Shown here piece after piece: positions 1 through 13,400 of a stretch of 64,000 nt of DNA. Each line of letters begins with the position of its first letter. Position 1 is the first letter of the stretch. The notes beneath the pieces are model-generated. The model saw only the letters and a program-made list of their open reading frames with translations. It ran no database searches and was not told where the DNA came from. The position numbers and the translations under genes were made by a program. This DNA comes from Caprimulgus europaeus (taxonomy: Eukaryota > Chordata > Aves > Caprimulgiformes > Caprimulgidae), in NCBI GenBank assembly GCA_907165065.1, contig OU015525.1:44126037-44190036 (forward strand). The letters are read 5' to 3'.

Positions 1-3000
1 AGTAGAATGCAGAATCTCACTGGTTTATTTTGTTTCTTCTCCCAGTGTTTAAATTACTGCTAATGACACATGGCACCCTTTTAGTGGCATCTGGCCATCT
101 ATATGTGAGATAGTTCTAGTCTTCTCCAAACTGCTCTCTCATGCAGAGTCCACACCGACATTTGCATGTCTCTGAAGGAACACATGGAAGCAACACAGCC
201 AAGGTTTTGTACATTTCTACTCTGTTCTAGCATCCAACTGCCTCTGCCCTTACTGGGAAGTAATTAAGTCCATGATAACAGTGGTAACCTACTGAGGAAT
301 ATGTGAAACAAGCCATTACACTTTTTTCATTTAAAGCTAAGTGGACTTGCTAACCTAATTTCCATGTTGGTTTCATTTTGGACAGAAAAGCAAGGATGGG
401 TGAGATGTTTTAATTAGCAGGCCCACTATGCATGCTGCAGTATCAGATAATAAATGTACCTTCAGCTAATCAGTATGCTGCTCTGTAGCTTTCTTTACAC
501 CAGCATCCCAACCTTCTCCTCCAATATCAAAAAACTGTCATCTTGAATGAAAGTTTCAAATGATTCTTTGGAGGCTTTTCATAGAGGCACAATAGAATAC
601 ATAATAGCACAAAAAAACCTGTCCACTTAAGATGCTACACTCTCTCTTTACCTAGTGCATTTTATGAGGTCAAATCATTATCTGCCAGGACCATCTGTCT
701 ATGAATATATTTCATAGCATTGATCTGAGCAGGATATACAGATAGTGAGTTGATTATACAGTTAAATCAGGTAATAATTTAAGTGACTGTAGAGTGTTGA
801 TCTCCTGGAAAAAAAATAGAAGGCAGAGATTTAGTAACATGTTTATTAGAAGATTCTAATATAATGAAGATCATGAAGAATGACTTAATTTGATATTTTA
901 TTATATATCATGGAGGAAAAAGTAAACAGTCAAATGGTCTAGGAAGCCTCTAAAGCTGCAAAAAAGGGAAAAATTATTAGCATTAGTATACTTTAAAAGA
1001 CAGGAAAACCAAAACCAATTGATAGACTTTATGGATTTGAAATCTAAGCATAATGAACTACATTTTGAAAAGGAGCCAGTATATACATCTGTAGAAGTCA
1101 GGGACAAAGTAAATGCCTTAAACATGTAAAAAGATTAATAATTCTTTGAAGCTTACAGTGGATCTTTCATGAGGGAGGAATAAAGCTAATACGCTGATAT
1201 CTTATAAGATTAGCCCAAATGGAAAGGCTGAATAAAGATCCAAAATGATGAAAGGAAATTATCACATTCTTCTATAGGAATTGTCATGGAATTGTCCTAA
1301 AATTTTACTAAGACTGATAATGATCAATGCTCTGTGCTATTTCTCAAATTGATACTTTTGTTTCAGGATGCTTTAAACTGAGAGTTTCTTCAATTTAGCT
1401 AAAATGTTGAACTGTGGTTCAAAATCACTTTATTATTTTCTAACTGGGTACATTTTTAAGGTCTTGTAAGATCACATGATACCCCACGTTCATAGAAAAA
1501 CCTTTATATATTACTGCTAACATTTTTACAAGGAAGCTAACTGTATAATAGGATCTCCCAAAACCTTAACAGCCAGCAAAATAAATAGAAAAATAAATAA
1601 ATAAATTGTCCTCTTTGAGTAAAACAAGTAAAAGGGTAAAAACACCTTATGTTTCACTTTGTCTTCTTCATGATGTCTGAACACTAACCTTTTAACGGAT
1701 AAGTTATATAAGACTGCAAAACTGTCTCAATTCTATAAGTAGAGCATAGATAACAAAAAGGAATCCAGTCAAACCTACACCTATCTCCGAATGAAATTTA
1801 ACTTGTTCGAAGGTTGAAATGTGTGTAACTGTGTGTGTGTATTCATTTGAGGTGTCTCATAGCTGCTCAGAGCTGGAGTTACCAGAGCTTTAGTTAAAGA
1901 ACCAGTAACATTTAGACAGAAAGGGACTTAATTAGTCTAGGTCTTCAATAGATCAAAAAAGATGGATGAATGCACAGTTTCTCATGGGCTGTAGTTTGTG
2001 CAGTATGTTGAAGGCCTGCTGATATCTGCATCACAGCTGTGCACCCACTTAGTCAGGCACACTTCACTGATACACTGAGGACCAAGCCTTGAAACCTTAA
2101 ACTTCTCTGGGAAGAGTGAAGTGTTTACATTTTTGGTAGATCACTCTAGAGAAGGGATCACACTCATGTGTAGGGATAGCTGACCGTGTTTATGTTGCAT
2201 TTTTTGCGTGTGGAAGCTGTGGATAATAAATAAAACACCATTCTGATGCTATTTGAACCAATCGTAGACCTCTGTAGTCTGCATTGATAATCATTACCAT
2301 TTACAAGTAAACATAAAATAATTTGTAATTTTCAATTAACCCTTTCTTGCAAGTCATAGTACTGCTCTGAAATGTTTCTATCTAGAGGGTATAGCTGCAG
2401 TGCAGTAGAAGGTGAGACCAGAGTAGGGATATCTGTATTCCAGCCAAGTTTATCATAGCCTGCTTAGGTACTGATTACAGTTAAACTGCAGAATTACCAA
2501 CTTCAGCCATCATCTGTAGCACGTTTCTACAGCCATATTAACTTCCAGTTGCAAGACAAAAATTCTGGGTGGAGAAGGAGGATCATGAACATGGACATCC
2601 CTCTAAGAAAACAGCAGTAGGGCTTACAGCTTGACAGGTCACTTTTAAGAGCTGGTTTAATAACTAGGAACTCACAAAGATTTTTTTTTATCCTCTAAAC
2701 CAGGCAAGACTGCCTCCGTCGCAGTCCTGGAATAAACATCAGTTTAATTTTTCATGTGCTGAAGTCCTTTTTCCCTTCTAGCCATTCCTCTTGCAACCTG
2801 GTAAACCTGACCTGCAAATGGACAGCATTTCTGAGCCTGAAGGTGTGTGTATAATGCATGCAGAATTTGTTCTATATTACCCAAAAAAGCAAAAATTCTT
2901 TTAAAGTTAAACTACATTAGATTTCCCATTATTGTGTGGGCTGTTTTGCAATATATTAGTTTTTGTGAAATTATTGAGAGTTTCATTTGTTACAGAATAG

Positions 3001-3725
3001 TCCAAAGCAGTAATTGTACTACTGGTCAAACTAGAGAGGTCATTTGCTATCAAAACAGCAGTGACATGCTACGGTATGTTTCAGTTCATGATATGTGAAA
3101 ACGTTCTTCAAACCACCATGTCACCTGCTAGAAATGAGAATTTTGAAGAACAGCCTTCTTATGTGTTTCCTTCTACCAGATGAAATTAGTTATTCAAAGA
3201 AGAAAGAGTTTTTAATTCTTTCAAGTTTCTGAGTGCCAGGTTTATCCCCCAGGAATTTAGAAGGGGAACTATCAATCCAAGTCACACCTACCATGAATAC
3301 TAAATCACATAATGCCATTGTTTAAATAAGAAGTAATTCTCAGATACTTTTATAATTAAGAGGCGACTCACCTAAAAGCCATTATAAAATCATTGAATTT
3401 ATAGTTTTATTTTCTATTCAGTTTGATTTCAGGCAACTTTTCTAGGTATTGGTTTAAGGTGGTTAATGCCGAGAATTTATATTCTTAAGAAAATTGATCT
3501 GTTCATTACCTAGAAGGTGTTATTCTTGTTTAAACTATATATCTCAGCTGTTTGACAATTATTTCAGATGCTTCCATGTTTTTCTTTTACTGGACACATT
3601 TTATGTGCTTCTCAGTAAATTTGTTGATCTTTTTGAGCAACTTACTTGCAAAAAGTTGTTAAAAACAAGTTTGACTATACAACTCTATCTTAATCTCAGT
3701 TCTAGAATTAGTTGTAGAGGTTCAC
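1..3725. other. Gene-free AT-rich DNA
   Basis: Only short chance frames are present. I see no splice-framed exon, RNA gene or recognisable transposon apart from the small AAAT repeat. Confidence 0.7.
1578..1607. repeat. (AAAT)n microsatellite
   Basis: Imperfect AAAT repeats within an AT-rich stretch. Confidence 0.8.
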
Positions 3726-4775
3726 AGCCATAGAGCTGCTGGGAAGGGCTGTGATTCAGAGAGACTTGGACAGAAATGGGCCTCATGAACTTTCTTGTGA
3801 AGTTCAACAGGAGCAAGTGCAAGGTGCATCTGTAATGAATGTGGTGGGTTGACTCTAGCCAGCAGCCAAGCACCTACACAGCTGCTTACTCACGTCCTAT
3901 CCGGCAGTGGAATAGGGCAGAAAACAGGAAGAATGGGAGTTGGAGAACTCATGGGTATAGCTAAAGACAATTTAATAGGCAAAGGAAAGAAAAAAACCAA
4001 GGAAAGTAAAGGAAATCTCTCGCTACCACCTACAGGCAGACTGATGCCCAGCTAATCTTCAAACAACAGATATTTTGGAGGGAAAAAAAAATATATATAT
4101 ATACATATATGTGTATAATATAAAATATCCCTTTGGCTAAGTAAGGTCAACTGTCCTGGCTGTGTCCCTTCCCAACCTCTTTCCCACCCCCAGCTGACTC
4201 TTGGAGGGGTAGGGCAGGATAGAGTAGGAAGAAGAGAATGCCTTGATGCTGTGCGAGCACTGTTCAGCAATAGTCAAAAGAGTTGGTGTGCTTTGAACAC
4301 CATTTTAGCCACAAATCCAAAACAGAGCACAGTAGGGGCTGATATGCAAAAAGTTTACTCCATCCCAGTCAGAACCAGTTCAATGGAATAACCTCATGCA
4401 ACAGTATGTTTGGGAAAGCTGCTCCACAGAGAAGGATCTGTATGTCCCAGTGGGAAGGGTGACCATGACTTAACAATATCTTCTCATTTAGCTGGAGAAT
4501 GAATGCTAATTTGACACCAATTGCTGTTCAAAATACTTGACCAGAGGGCACAGAGAAGATAAAGATAAACTCTTCTTGGAGGTGTACTGGAATAGGACAA
4601 GTGATAGAAGTTAGAGCATGGGAAAATCTAATCAAATACTAGGTTTGTTTGGTTTTTACCGTGTGTGGGATTGCCTTGAATTAATGAGACCTGTATTGAG
4701 TAGCAAATTCAACTAGATGACCTCTGGAGTATTTTTCTAACCTAAATTATGATTCCCTGGTTCTAGTCCTGATTC
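3726..4775 (+). mobile_element. Decayed CR1 LINE 3' end, split by a solo LTR
   Basis: Two stretches match the 3' part of avian CR1. The first, 3726-3839, includes a GAAGTTCAACAGGAGCAAG-type segment. The second, 4388-4775, includes AGAGAAGGATCTG, then a CTCTTCTTGGAGGT-like segment, CTAGATGACCTCTGGAG and the terminal CTAACCTAAATTATGATTC. The ends of the two parts are adjacent in the CR1 consensus, so the LTR at 3840-4382 was inserted into a pre-existing CR1. The copy is 5'-truncated and diverged, and has an internal deletion after about 4450. No reading frame survives. Identification is by remembered consensus, not by a search. Confidence 0.8.
3840..4382 (-). mobile_element. Solo LTR, avian ERVL type, nested in CR1
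   Basis: This 543-base element has TG...CA ends. In the minus orientation it begins with a form of the TGTGCTGGTTTTGGCTGGGAT start that is very common in bird ERVL LTRs, and it ends ...CAACCCACCACA. Internal landmarks in the same orientation are a GCTGAACAGTGCTCGCAC block, ACACAGCCAGGACAGTTGACC, AAAGGGATATTTTAT and a CCTATTAAATTG polyadenylation-type segment. The flanks ATGAA (3835-3839) and ATGGA (4383-4387) look like a 5-base target duplication with one mismatch, as expected for ERVL. No internal viral region or second LTR is present, so it is a recombined solo LTR. An AT repeat sits at about 4090-4120. Confidence 0.88.
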
Positions 4776-5030
4776 AGGAAAAAAATTATCCTACACTTAC
4801 ATCTATCTCTTAAGATAAATAGCTTGATGTAATGGTTAGCTGTTAATCAGGGTGGAATTAAATCAGTGGGAGGATGAGCATATATTTCTGTATTTTTCTG
4901 AATAAGGATGGGTCCTTCCACAAGGCTCAGATACACAGGAAATTAAACTACACTCTGATACATTTTGTGTATAAAGAATGAGAAGTCAGCACAACTTCTA
5001 CTGCCCTCTGTCTCTTTTTGCACACTCAAT

Positions 5031-5058
5031 AAAAACAAAACAAAACAAAACAAAACAC
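5031..5058. repeat. (AAAAC)n microsatellite
   Basis: About four to five copies of AAAAC occur in a row. Similar A/C-rich tracts recur at 19954-19990, 44265-44307, 57422-57446 and 59911-59956. Confidence 0.85.
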
Positions 5059-5837
5059 AAAGAAAATTGCTTCATGAGGATCCTTGTGATGTCTTAGAGT
5101 TGAGACTGTAACAAGAGTACTTCATAAGCAAACTACAGCATGCAGATTTCTACCACAACAAAAGTCTGCCACTGTCAGCAGCCTAGCTTAAACTAATATT
5201 CTTGGTTTGGAAGGTCAGAGGAGCAGTTTAAAGTCTGAACACACAAACTCATTTCTTTGTCTTGCTAAGAGCGAACATTTCCAATGTGATAGATTTCCAT
5301 AGGAACACTGAAAGAAGGTATCCAGTTCTCACTGATTTTCAGTAAGGAATTAGATATCTGACTGTTCCATATGCCTCTGAAAGATATGCCTTTGGGACCC
5401 ACGTGTCCCAAAGGGATCTCCATAGCAAAACCATGACTTTAAGCTCCTACTTACCTTAGCAAGGGACATACACTCCTTAGTGTCCCCGTATGGTTGCATT
5501 TCTTTCTTTCTCTTACTTATTTTTATTCTTAACTTGTTGCTACCATCCAGATATAACAGCAAAATATCTCCTAAAGCTTTTGCATAATGATTAGTTTTTT
5601 TATGGTGTGACAGCATCCTTTGTCTATCAGGCTTGTTTTTATATCTTCTCTTTAAATGAGTAAAACTGTTGTTCAGTTGCCTTATTCCTCTACATTCCAT
5701 CTCTCTTCTAGTGGAGCCAACTGAAAAATGTTTAAAATTTCTGCATTTCAGCAAAATAATGGAATTTGTTTTAGAGAAAAAGCTTATTCACATATTATCT
5801 TCATCACCATATTGAAGTAGACTTTTTCTAGTTTCCC

Positions 5838-5840
<3 letters not shown>

Positions 5841-5888
<48 letters not shown>

Positions 5889-5892
5889 TGTA
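5841..5892. repeat. T35 tract joined to a (GT)n microsatellite
   Basis: Thirty-five consecutive T are followed directly by about eight GT units. In the minus orientation this is (AC)n followed by a long A tract. No LINE or SINE body is recognisable next to it, so it is listed as a simple repeat. Confidence 0.95.
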
Positions 5893-8800
5893 TAGTAATG
5901 ATAGACAGCAGTAGAAAGAAAAATACAGAGTCCTGGAATGAGATAGATAAAAGTTTTATTTTTCTATTTTCTTTTAACTATCATGTTACCTCTGTAGTAT
6001 TTTTGTTACAAATGTAAAATTAAAGCAAATAGGAAAATGTCATTTATTACGGCAAATATCTGCATGTGGGCCTATTCTAATTTCTGTGTGTTCAAATTAT
6101 ACCAAAACAATAACAACAACAAAAGCATAAGCTTATACTCACAGAGTATCAATACCAATCTCTATGTTTACTGTAGGCCCCGAAATGGGGAGCATGAGTG
6201 ACCAGAGAGGGCATGAAAACATGCTGTGGGAGGGGAGGTCTCCATGTCCCATGACCAAAAACTTTGAGGGCAAAGCAGGTATGAAAGAAGCTAACATAAT
6301 CCAGGAGATAGCAGGTTACCAAGAAACCATGAAAGTACAGATTCTGCTTCCTAGATCTGGGCAAATTCAGCATCAAAATCGTAGCAACACCAAGGAAGAG
6401 GGGTCATGCACAGGTTCCTCCCATTTCTCTGGCAAAGCGAGTAACTAAGGAAGTCACGAATCTGGGCAAATAGGGGAGGTAGGAGATGGCAGCAGGAGGG
6501 ACTCCACCTTGCTAAGACCGATGTTGAGCAATGCTGAGAACAGTACTGTATAGATATATATTTCTCTTTGAAAGGGGCTTGCTCCCACACTCATTTTTCA
6601 CATGCTAGATATTTGCCTCTGAGTCACAAATAAACTTTCAGATGTTTTTAAAGTGAAACTAATAAGTGGAATTTACAGTTGTTTAATGTTTTGCACAATT
6701 TTATGTATTTGTAGTTATTCAACAGAACAGATTATTTGCAAATTATAGTTCCTAGTGGCATGATGGAAACTCTCAAATTGTGCTATGATCTGCCAAAACA
6801 ATGTTGCCTTTTAATGCATCTCTACCTCTGCAAAAATACTCTCAGCCATTAATCAAATCACCAATTATCAGTTAGTATATTTTCTATAACTTTGCATATA
6901 CAATTTAATTTTAAACTGCTAATCCAAAACACATAGCCATCAGACCTACCTCTTTTTTCCCTGTAATTATGTTACTGGAACGGCCAGATGGCTTGCCTAC
7001 TTTGATACCAGAGATTAAATCCCAGCCTAGTGAAGATACTGACAAAGTGTTTTATTGTTTCTGAAGGGAATGAGTAGAATACTCAATGTCAGATTAGTCT
7101 GTCCTGGGGGTGGGAGGAAAGGAACATGGAACAATTTGACACTGCAGAACTCAATTTCTAAAGTGGTCCAAGCAAGGAATCGACTGCATCAGGAAAAGCA
7201 CACGCACATGCACCATTAACTGAAGGCCTTCACATCCAGATGTCAGCTTTGGACACCAATGAGATCAGCCCACAGCAATATCACAAGATACCTTTCCAGC
7301 AGCTTCTGCTATCAGTCTCCTGTCTATTGCTGCTCTACAGCACAGCTCACCAGAGTCAGGCGGTTTGTGTTGTACTCAGCCCTTGGCCAAAGTGAAACCA
7401 TGTGTTGTTGTCTCTCGGGCCCTTTATGTTACAAAGATTTGAGGAACTGGAATTTCACCTTTTGCTCTTGGTGTTTCTTCTCTCTCCAACCACTCCAAGC
7501 TTTCAACTCCAGGTTTAAGGAAAGAGTATAAAGACTGCTCTCTCAAACCATCATTCTTCCAGTCCTCTGCAGGCTGAAATCTGCAGGCACCAATGCCTCA
7601 GAATATTGTGTTGAACGAAGGCCTAATTTTCAATCCATTTTAATAAATCATTAGTGTTTTTTGGAGTGTTTCTTCTTACCTGACAGTACAACACACTCTA
7701 TTTTATCCATTTTTAGAGCACCTTCAATTTACATTGGATTATTCCTTTCTTTTTAAATATTTTTTCTATCTTTAGTTTAAACACAAACTCTCAAACCATA
7801 AAGAATAAAATAAAGTTTGTTTGCAGTATTTATCCCCATTTCCTTAATAGAAAATTGCTATTGTGATTGTCTAAGTTCTGATGAGCACACAGTATCCTTA
7901 AAATCAGCCTCCAACTTATCTAGAGGTTTTTGTAAGATATGTAATTTCTAGAGAGAAGTTAAACTAATTGTATTTGCCTACTAAGATAAAAAATCAGAGT
8001 ACTTGAATAGGTGTTTGCATGTTTTATTTAAAGCAGTTTGTATCAGTTGCTAAATTTCAGCTTTAATATTCCATTTGATGCCACAGAACTCTTGACTAGT
8101 GTATTCATGTATTTGAAGCCTGTGTTACATTCCAAATTCATCAAAATGTCAGTCATTTCTTACAACAGTCTGTTCCTTTTTTATCAGTTCTCTGTATTAT
8201 TAGGATGCAGACGCAATCACCCTTAGCACTGGCTTTGATGTGTACTTAATCTGCCTGCCTCTCCAATAGATCTGATACTTTCATGGGCATTGATGAAAAA
8301 CAACACACAGAGGTAAAATTAAATTCTAATCTGTTGGCAGATCTACATTGGCAAGCATTGACACTCTTGGCACTTGTCTGATGTTCTCACGCTGGACAAA
8401 GTAACAGCTGCTTATCAATGATGTATTAGAGATGGGCACAAACCAATTGGTATACACATTCACATAATAAAGGAGAAAATATTCATTGGTAAATTGATCC
8501 CTTTCCTTCTACTATGTACATGGCCTACATATGTATCTTCTGTGGTAACTGTGCTTGGTTTCAGACTCAAGGTCATAGAGGTAAGTGCCCAGAGTGAGTT
8601 GAAGCCATACTGCCTGTAGAGAGACAATTTAAACATGGCCATACCTGGTTTTCCTTATCTGGAGGATCAGTTTGTTCACTCAAAGCTAGAGCCCAGAAGA
8701 TTCCATCAAAGCAGGGGCTTAGATGCCAGCCAGCATGTTGCTGTTGTGAGTGATCAGGAGGCTGGGCTCAGCTAAAGTGGTGATATTGTCTGTTTGGTTT

Positions 8801-9280
8801 TGCTATGTCGGTGCTACTTGGTATATGAGCCTGTTATTGATTTCCAGATTCTATTAAACATAGGAGCTAGAATTTGTATGAGACGTCAATCCTGCTTATG
8901 CCATTGCAATTTGGATGATGAGGTATGAAAAGTCTTCTATTGAACTAAAACTTCTATAAACAAATACTGCTAAACATAGAACACATTGCTATCATAGCAA
9001 AGGGAGTTTGAAATTCAAGACTGCTAAATGCTTGTTAGTTCAACAGTGGGTTAAACAACCTCTTGAAAATTAAAAATCGGGCCAGCTTAACACTACATGA
9101 AACAAATACCTTTGTTCATTCCAGCTAGTCAGATCTGAAGAAAAACTAATATATTTGGAGTAAATATAGCCAGAGCAACTCCCTTTTGCTAAAAGAATTG
9201 GTGACATTATTCTCTCTGTCTCATCCTTCCCTTATTAATACAAAGATATGTAAATTCAGACAGACCTTTGATTACCGTGG

Positions 9281-9748
9281 TTAGGGTACTGTACACAAAC
9301 AGGTGTGAGAAAAATAAAAGACGTGCCACAGCAGTTTTGAAGGGATGCCTGCATGGAGGGGTGCAGAGCACATGTCAGGGCAGGAGGCCATGGGGAACAA
9401 GCACAGCAGAGTACATTTCGGCATGTGCACTGCCACAGTCAGATACCCTCCAGACAGGGTGGCCCAGATTGTCTCTGGGGATGCAGGGAAGGTGAGGTGA
9501 AAGATCAGGTCTTCTGCTTTATTTTCCATCTGAGTCACAGACATGCAACTGAAGGCACCCTTGGGACAATACAGTGCAAGTGTCAGGGGGTACAGTTCTG
9601 TAGGCAGGATCATGGATGCTCTGAGAGGACAATCTTTCAACATTGGCCTTACCTTCACAGACTTGAAACACTTTGTCGCTCTTGTCCTAGGTGGAATATT
9701 TAGTATTATTTTCCATGTATAAAGTATGAAGAGAGTGAGAGACTCCAT
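9281..9748. other. Unexplained GC-richer block, open on both strands
   Basis: A 155-codon frame runs on the minus strand across the whole block, and a 116-codon frame overlaps it on the plus strand (9353-9703). Composition is richer in GC than the flanks. Neither translation resembles a family I know. The block could be a decayed retrocopy, a fragment of a mobile element or chance. I do not call a gene. Confidence 0.35.
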
Positions 9749-10459
9749 AAAGTAAGTAATGGACTACTCCAAGTAAAGTAATAGATAAGTTATATGACCT
9801 ATAAATGTCAGTGTTACACTCATAAGTTTCACTGGCCCTTGATTTTACTTTGAAACTTTAAGTTAATAGATTAGTTTCTGCAGAACTGTAGATCATAGTG
9901 TAGCACAATTAAGTATTCCTCAGGCCATCTCTTTCAGTTGAAACTGGAGAAGCTTCTGTTTTTATTACATATCTGGTAAGATTTTGAAATTAATTTCAGC
10001 ATTCCTATGGTGTCTTGATCAAAGTGTAGTAGTAATCCTGCAGCACACTACATATTTTCCAAACAGAAGTCCATACTCCAGGAACAATTTAGTCAGAATA
10101 TATTGTTTAAAAATATTTCTATTACAAATAATTTTGCCGTTACCCAGGTTGTTAGATTCTGTTTGTTTCTTGAGCATGATTATTTACTCAACGTTTGAAG
10201 CAGTGCCATAAAGCACAAACAAAATGCTCACGCAGTGCCACTCTTACTGTAGACGTGTACATCTCTCCAGAATGGGCAGATCACGGGATATCTTCTTGCA
10301 GAACTGCTCCTGAAGGAGTCCTAACCCAGCAGAGATACATAGAGGTGCAAAAGGTGCTGAAAGCTTGCTAGGAAATAACAATTTCCAGTATTTACTTGTA
10401 AAATCCAAATTAGAAAATAGCCTCCAAGTTTGCAGAAACTTGTTATTAATTCTTACAGA

Positions 10460-10490
10460 CTGTGTGTGTGTGAGTGTGAGAGAGAGAGAA
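10460..10490. repeat. (GT)n/(GA)n microsatellite
   Basis: Runs of TG are followed by TGAG and then by AG repeats. The tract is short and imperfect. Confidence 0.85.
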
Positions 10491-13400
10491 GTGCAAGGTA
10501 AGCCCAGAAGCAGTAAAACAGTGAAAGAAACAATTTGTGAGTAGAAAAAAAAAGGTTTCTGGTGAGAAATGCTCTGCTTTGCTGCACATTTAAGATATGT
10601 CACAGATTCAAAAAGGTCACTGCCAAGAGCTGTTTCCCCTGTTGCAGAGACCCATAAATGTGTGAAATGGCCCTGAGGGCAAGGCTGATAAGAATTAGTA
10701 CAAACATATTTGATCTGTAGGGTTTTTCTGTGTCCTTTCATATTTGTTTTTTGTTCAGTCCTGTAATAAAGATGTTAGACACAGCCATTTACAGGCAAAA
10801 CTATTTTTAAAATTGAAAAGATGAGATTTTAGAAACTGGAATAAGACCAAGGGAGGAGAGTTTTTTAAAGAAAAAGGTCTGTCAGCTGACACAGGGGAAA
10901 ATACTTGAATAAGAACTGAAGTTGAGTATTTTTGCTTTCTCAGGGAGAGGCAGTGGACAGCTTTTGAACATCTTCAGGCAAAGATTTTTTTGTTTTGGTT
11001 TTTTGGGGTTATACCTATTCAAGGAACAACTTAATGCACCATGCTATACCTCAAAGTCTTTAGAGAAGGTCAAATTTCTCTTGACCAAATGTCTTATTGC
11101 TTCTACCCAGTTTTAGACCAGCTATTCTCTGGCGCCTAAAGCTTCTCCAGAAGCTGTCTGGTAGTGAGCTTGTTCTGCACTTTGCAGTACCACTCTTTCC
11201 CCTTTGCATTGGTCCAAAGCAGCAGAGAATTTCTTACCTCCTGGCCTATGCAGTTAATGTACCATCTTTCTGTTTCATAGCAGTTTTGTCACCTGATTAG
11301 ACGTTGCTGACATTTGCTTCAGGTATTAAGTTACACAAAGGACCTTCTTGTTCATCACTGTTTTAAGCATCAGCAGTTTCACTTTATTATAGTACCAGTA
11401 AAAGACCACTGGATTGGCATGATTGCACAGCTGCTCTGACCAGTGAATGCTAGGGATACAGCTAAAGCTCCTGAGAGTCACATACCTAAACTCAAACTTG
11501 AGTAAAACTCCTTAGAGGTATGAAGGAACTTTAATTCTTACCATTTGAGTCACCAATTAGCCCTCAGTGATTTCTAGCTGCTTAAAATATGTCCTGCATG
11601 TGTCCTATGTTCGTTTTCAGAGAGTGAAATGTTTTGGCTATTGAAACCAGAGCTAGGTTAAAACCGCAAAGGGAAGCTGCATGTAGGCTCCCAGTTCTTG
11701 TTCGTGGAATCACTGTGTATAAATCTCTGCACACAGCAGTTATCAATGTAGACAAGTATTTTAATAAATGAGTGTCACATGTTAGTTTATATCCAAACAT
11801 ATATTCAAAGGCAAATATATTTCTGCATGATGATTTTGAGCAATGAATCTCTTCAAGAACTCAAACATCTTAATAGCATTTTGCTTTTATTCAGTTTACA
11901 CATACTCATGAAAAACATTCTATCATTCTCAGCAGAAGCTGTTCTATTAATGTACATTTAATGAAAGTTTACTGCTGAGTATTCAATTAAAAATAGCACA
12001 GCAGTGCCTGAGGCTTTGAATTTTAGTTCATATTATTTATGGTAAGTCCTTTAAATAAGTCTATATTATCAGGTAAAGCCTTGATCTGCAGACCTGATTT
12101 TGAGAAAAAGTATGAAGAAACCTTAGACGATGATACAAAGCTGCTAGGGTGAATCAAATCTTAGAAATTTTATTTCTAGGGGACTTTTAAAATTGTTTAC
12201 AACAATATGTCTGGCTTTAAAAATGTCCAAGAAAGGATTTTGCATAACCCTTTTTCTTGGACGATGTATAGATGAGATAAAGAACTTTCTTCTAGAAACC
12301 ACAGTTGGAATTTTAGTTCCTTATAATATGGAATATACACCACCTAGAGCAGAGCTTCTCTTTCTAATAAATTCACATCTGAAAGGTAAGACTTTGATTA
12401 AAGGTATTAAAAGAAAAAATCCGTGTTTTACTAAAAACTGCATTAGGAGTTGGAATAGAGAAGATACATGTGAATAGACAAGTGTGGAAGGATGAATAAC
12501 AAAATATCTTATTATGACCTGAAACTCATCCTCACTTGACACAAATCAGACCCATATGGTGGAAAAAAATGAGAGAAAGACTAAAGTGCACTTACAAAAG
12601 ACTGATTTGCCTATGCCAGAATATCATGTGGAGCCCAGCTATTGCATGGCATTCTAGGGTGTGTGCCCAAGCCTGCTCTTGGCATAATAAACAAGATGGG
12701 AGGGGATGAGAGGTGAAGAGAAGAACAGAAGAGACAGTAAGTCTACTCTGATGGCACCAGGCACAGGTATAGATAATAGCAGACATTTCTAGCGAGTTAC
12801 AGCAACCTCAACATGGAGTTCTTTATGTCACTCATGCAAAGGAAGTCCCACTGCTAATAAAGGTGGTGGCCACACAAAGAAAGTGGAAATACAGAGGTAT
12901 GGGAATAGACACATGCATATATACTGTTGATCTGCATTAGTAACTAATGATCTTGTACCTTGATTTTCAGTGTAGAGATGATGTAGAAGAGATTTATTAT
13001 TCTGAGGGAAAATTAGAATTAAATCAGGGTTTATGAGGTTTGTCTTGGCATATTTTGTTACTCTGACATGACTTGATGTTTCAATTAGAGAACAGCACTC
13101 TAAGTGAGCTGTTTTATGATCTCAGTATTTTGAAAGTTATTAAGCTCACATTATTTTTTTCAAGCAACCAAATGTAAAATTAGGTAGTAAATATCTGCAG
13201 CTGAAAACAGTAACTTTTTATTTCAATAAAACTTTTTACTGTGTGCTTAGTTAACTTAAGCATTTGTAATTCTTTCACAGTCCTCTGAGAGTCTGGTTAA
13301 TTGTGCCTTGGCTCCTGGATCAATACTGCTGTAGCATATCAAACAGTTGCCAGTGCGAGTTGTGTGATTACTTTATAGAAAGCAATCTGTCACTTTTTCC

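Larger units (their letters stand above)
4776..9280. other. Gene-free DNA with simple repeats
   Basis: No recognisable protein segment is present. A block at 6164-6640 is slightly less AT-rich and ends with CACAAATAAACTTT, a possible old LTR remnant that I could not place. A lone TATAAAG sits at 7527-7533. A minus-strand frame of 134 codons (5350-5754) has no recognisable motif and is probably chance. Confidence 0.6.

Noticed and set aside
3849-4270. Short frames on both strands inside the ERVL LTR
   Set aside because: LTRs of this type are non-coding, and the frames match LTR landmarks instead of a protein.
5350-5754. A 134-codon minus-strand frame
   Set aside because: It is Lys/Arg-rich text from an AT-rich strand with no family resemblance, and no promoter or splice context.
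5841-5892. The T35 tract considered as the tail of a minus-strand retroposon
   Set aside because: No CR1 end (bird CR1 lacks a long poly-A tail), SINE body or target duplication is recognisable next to it, so it is kept as a simple repeat.
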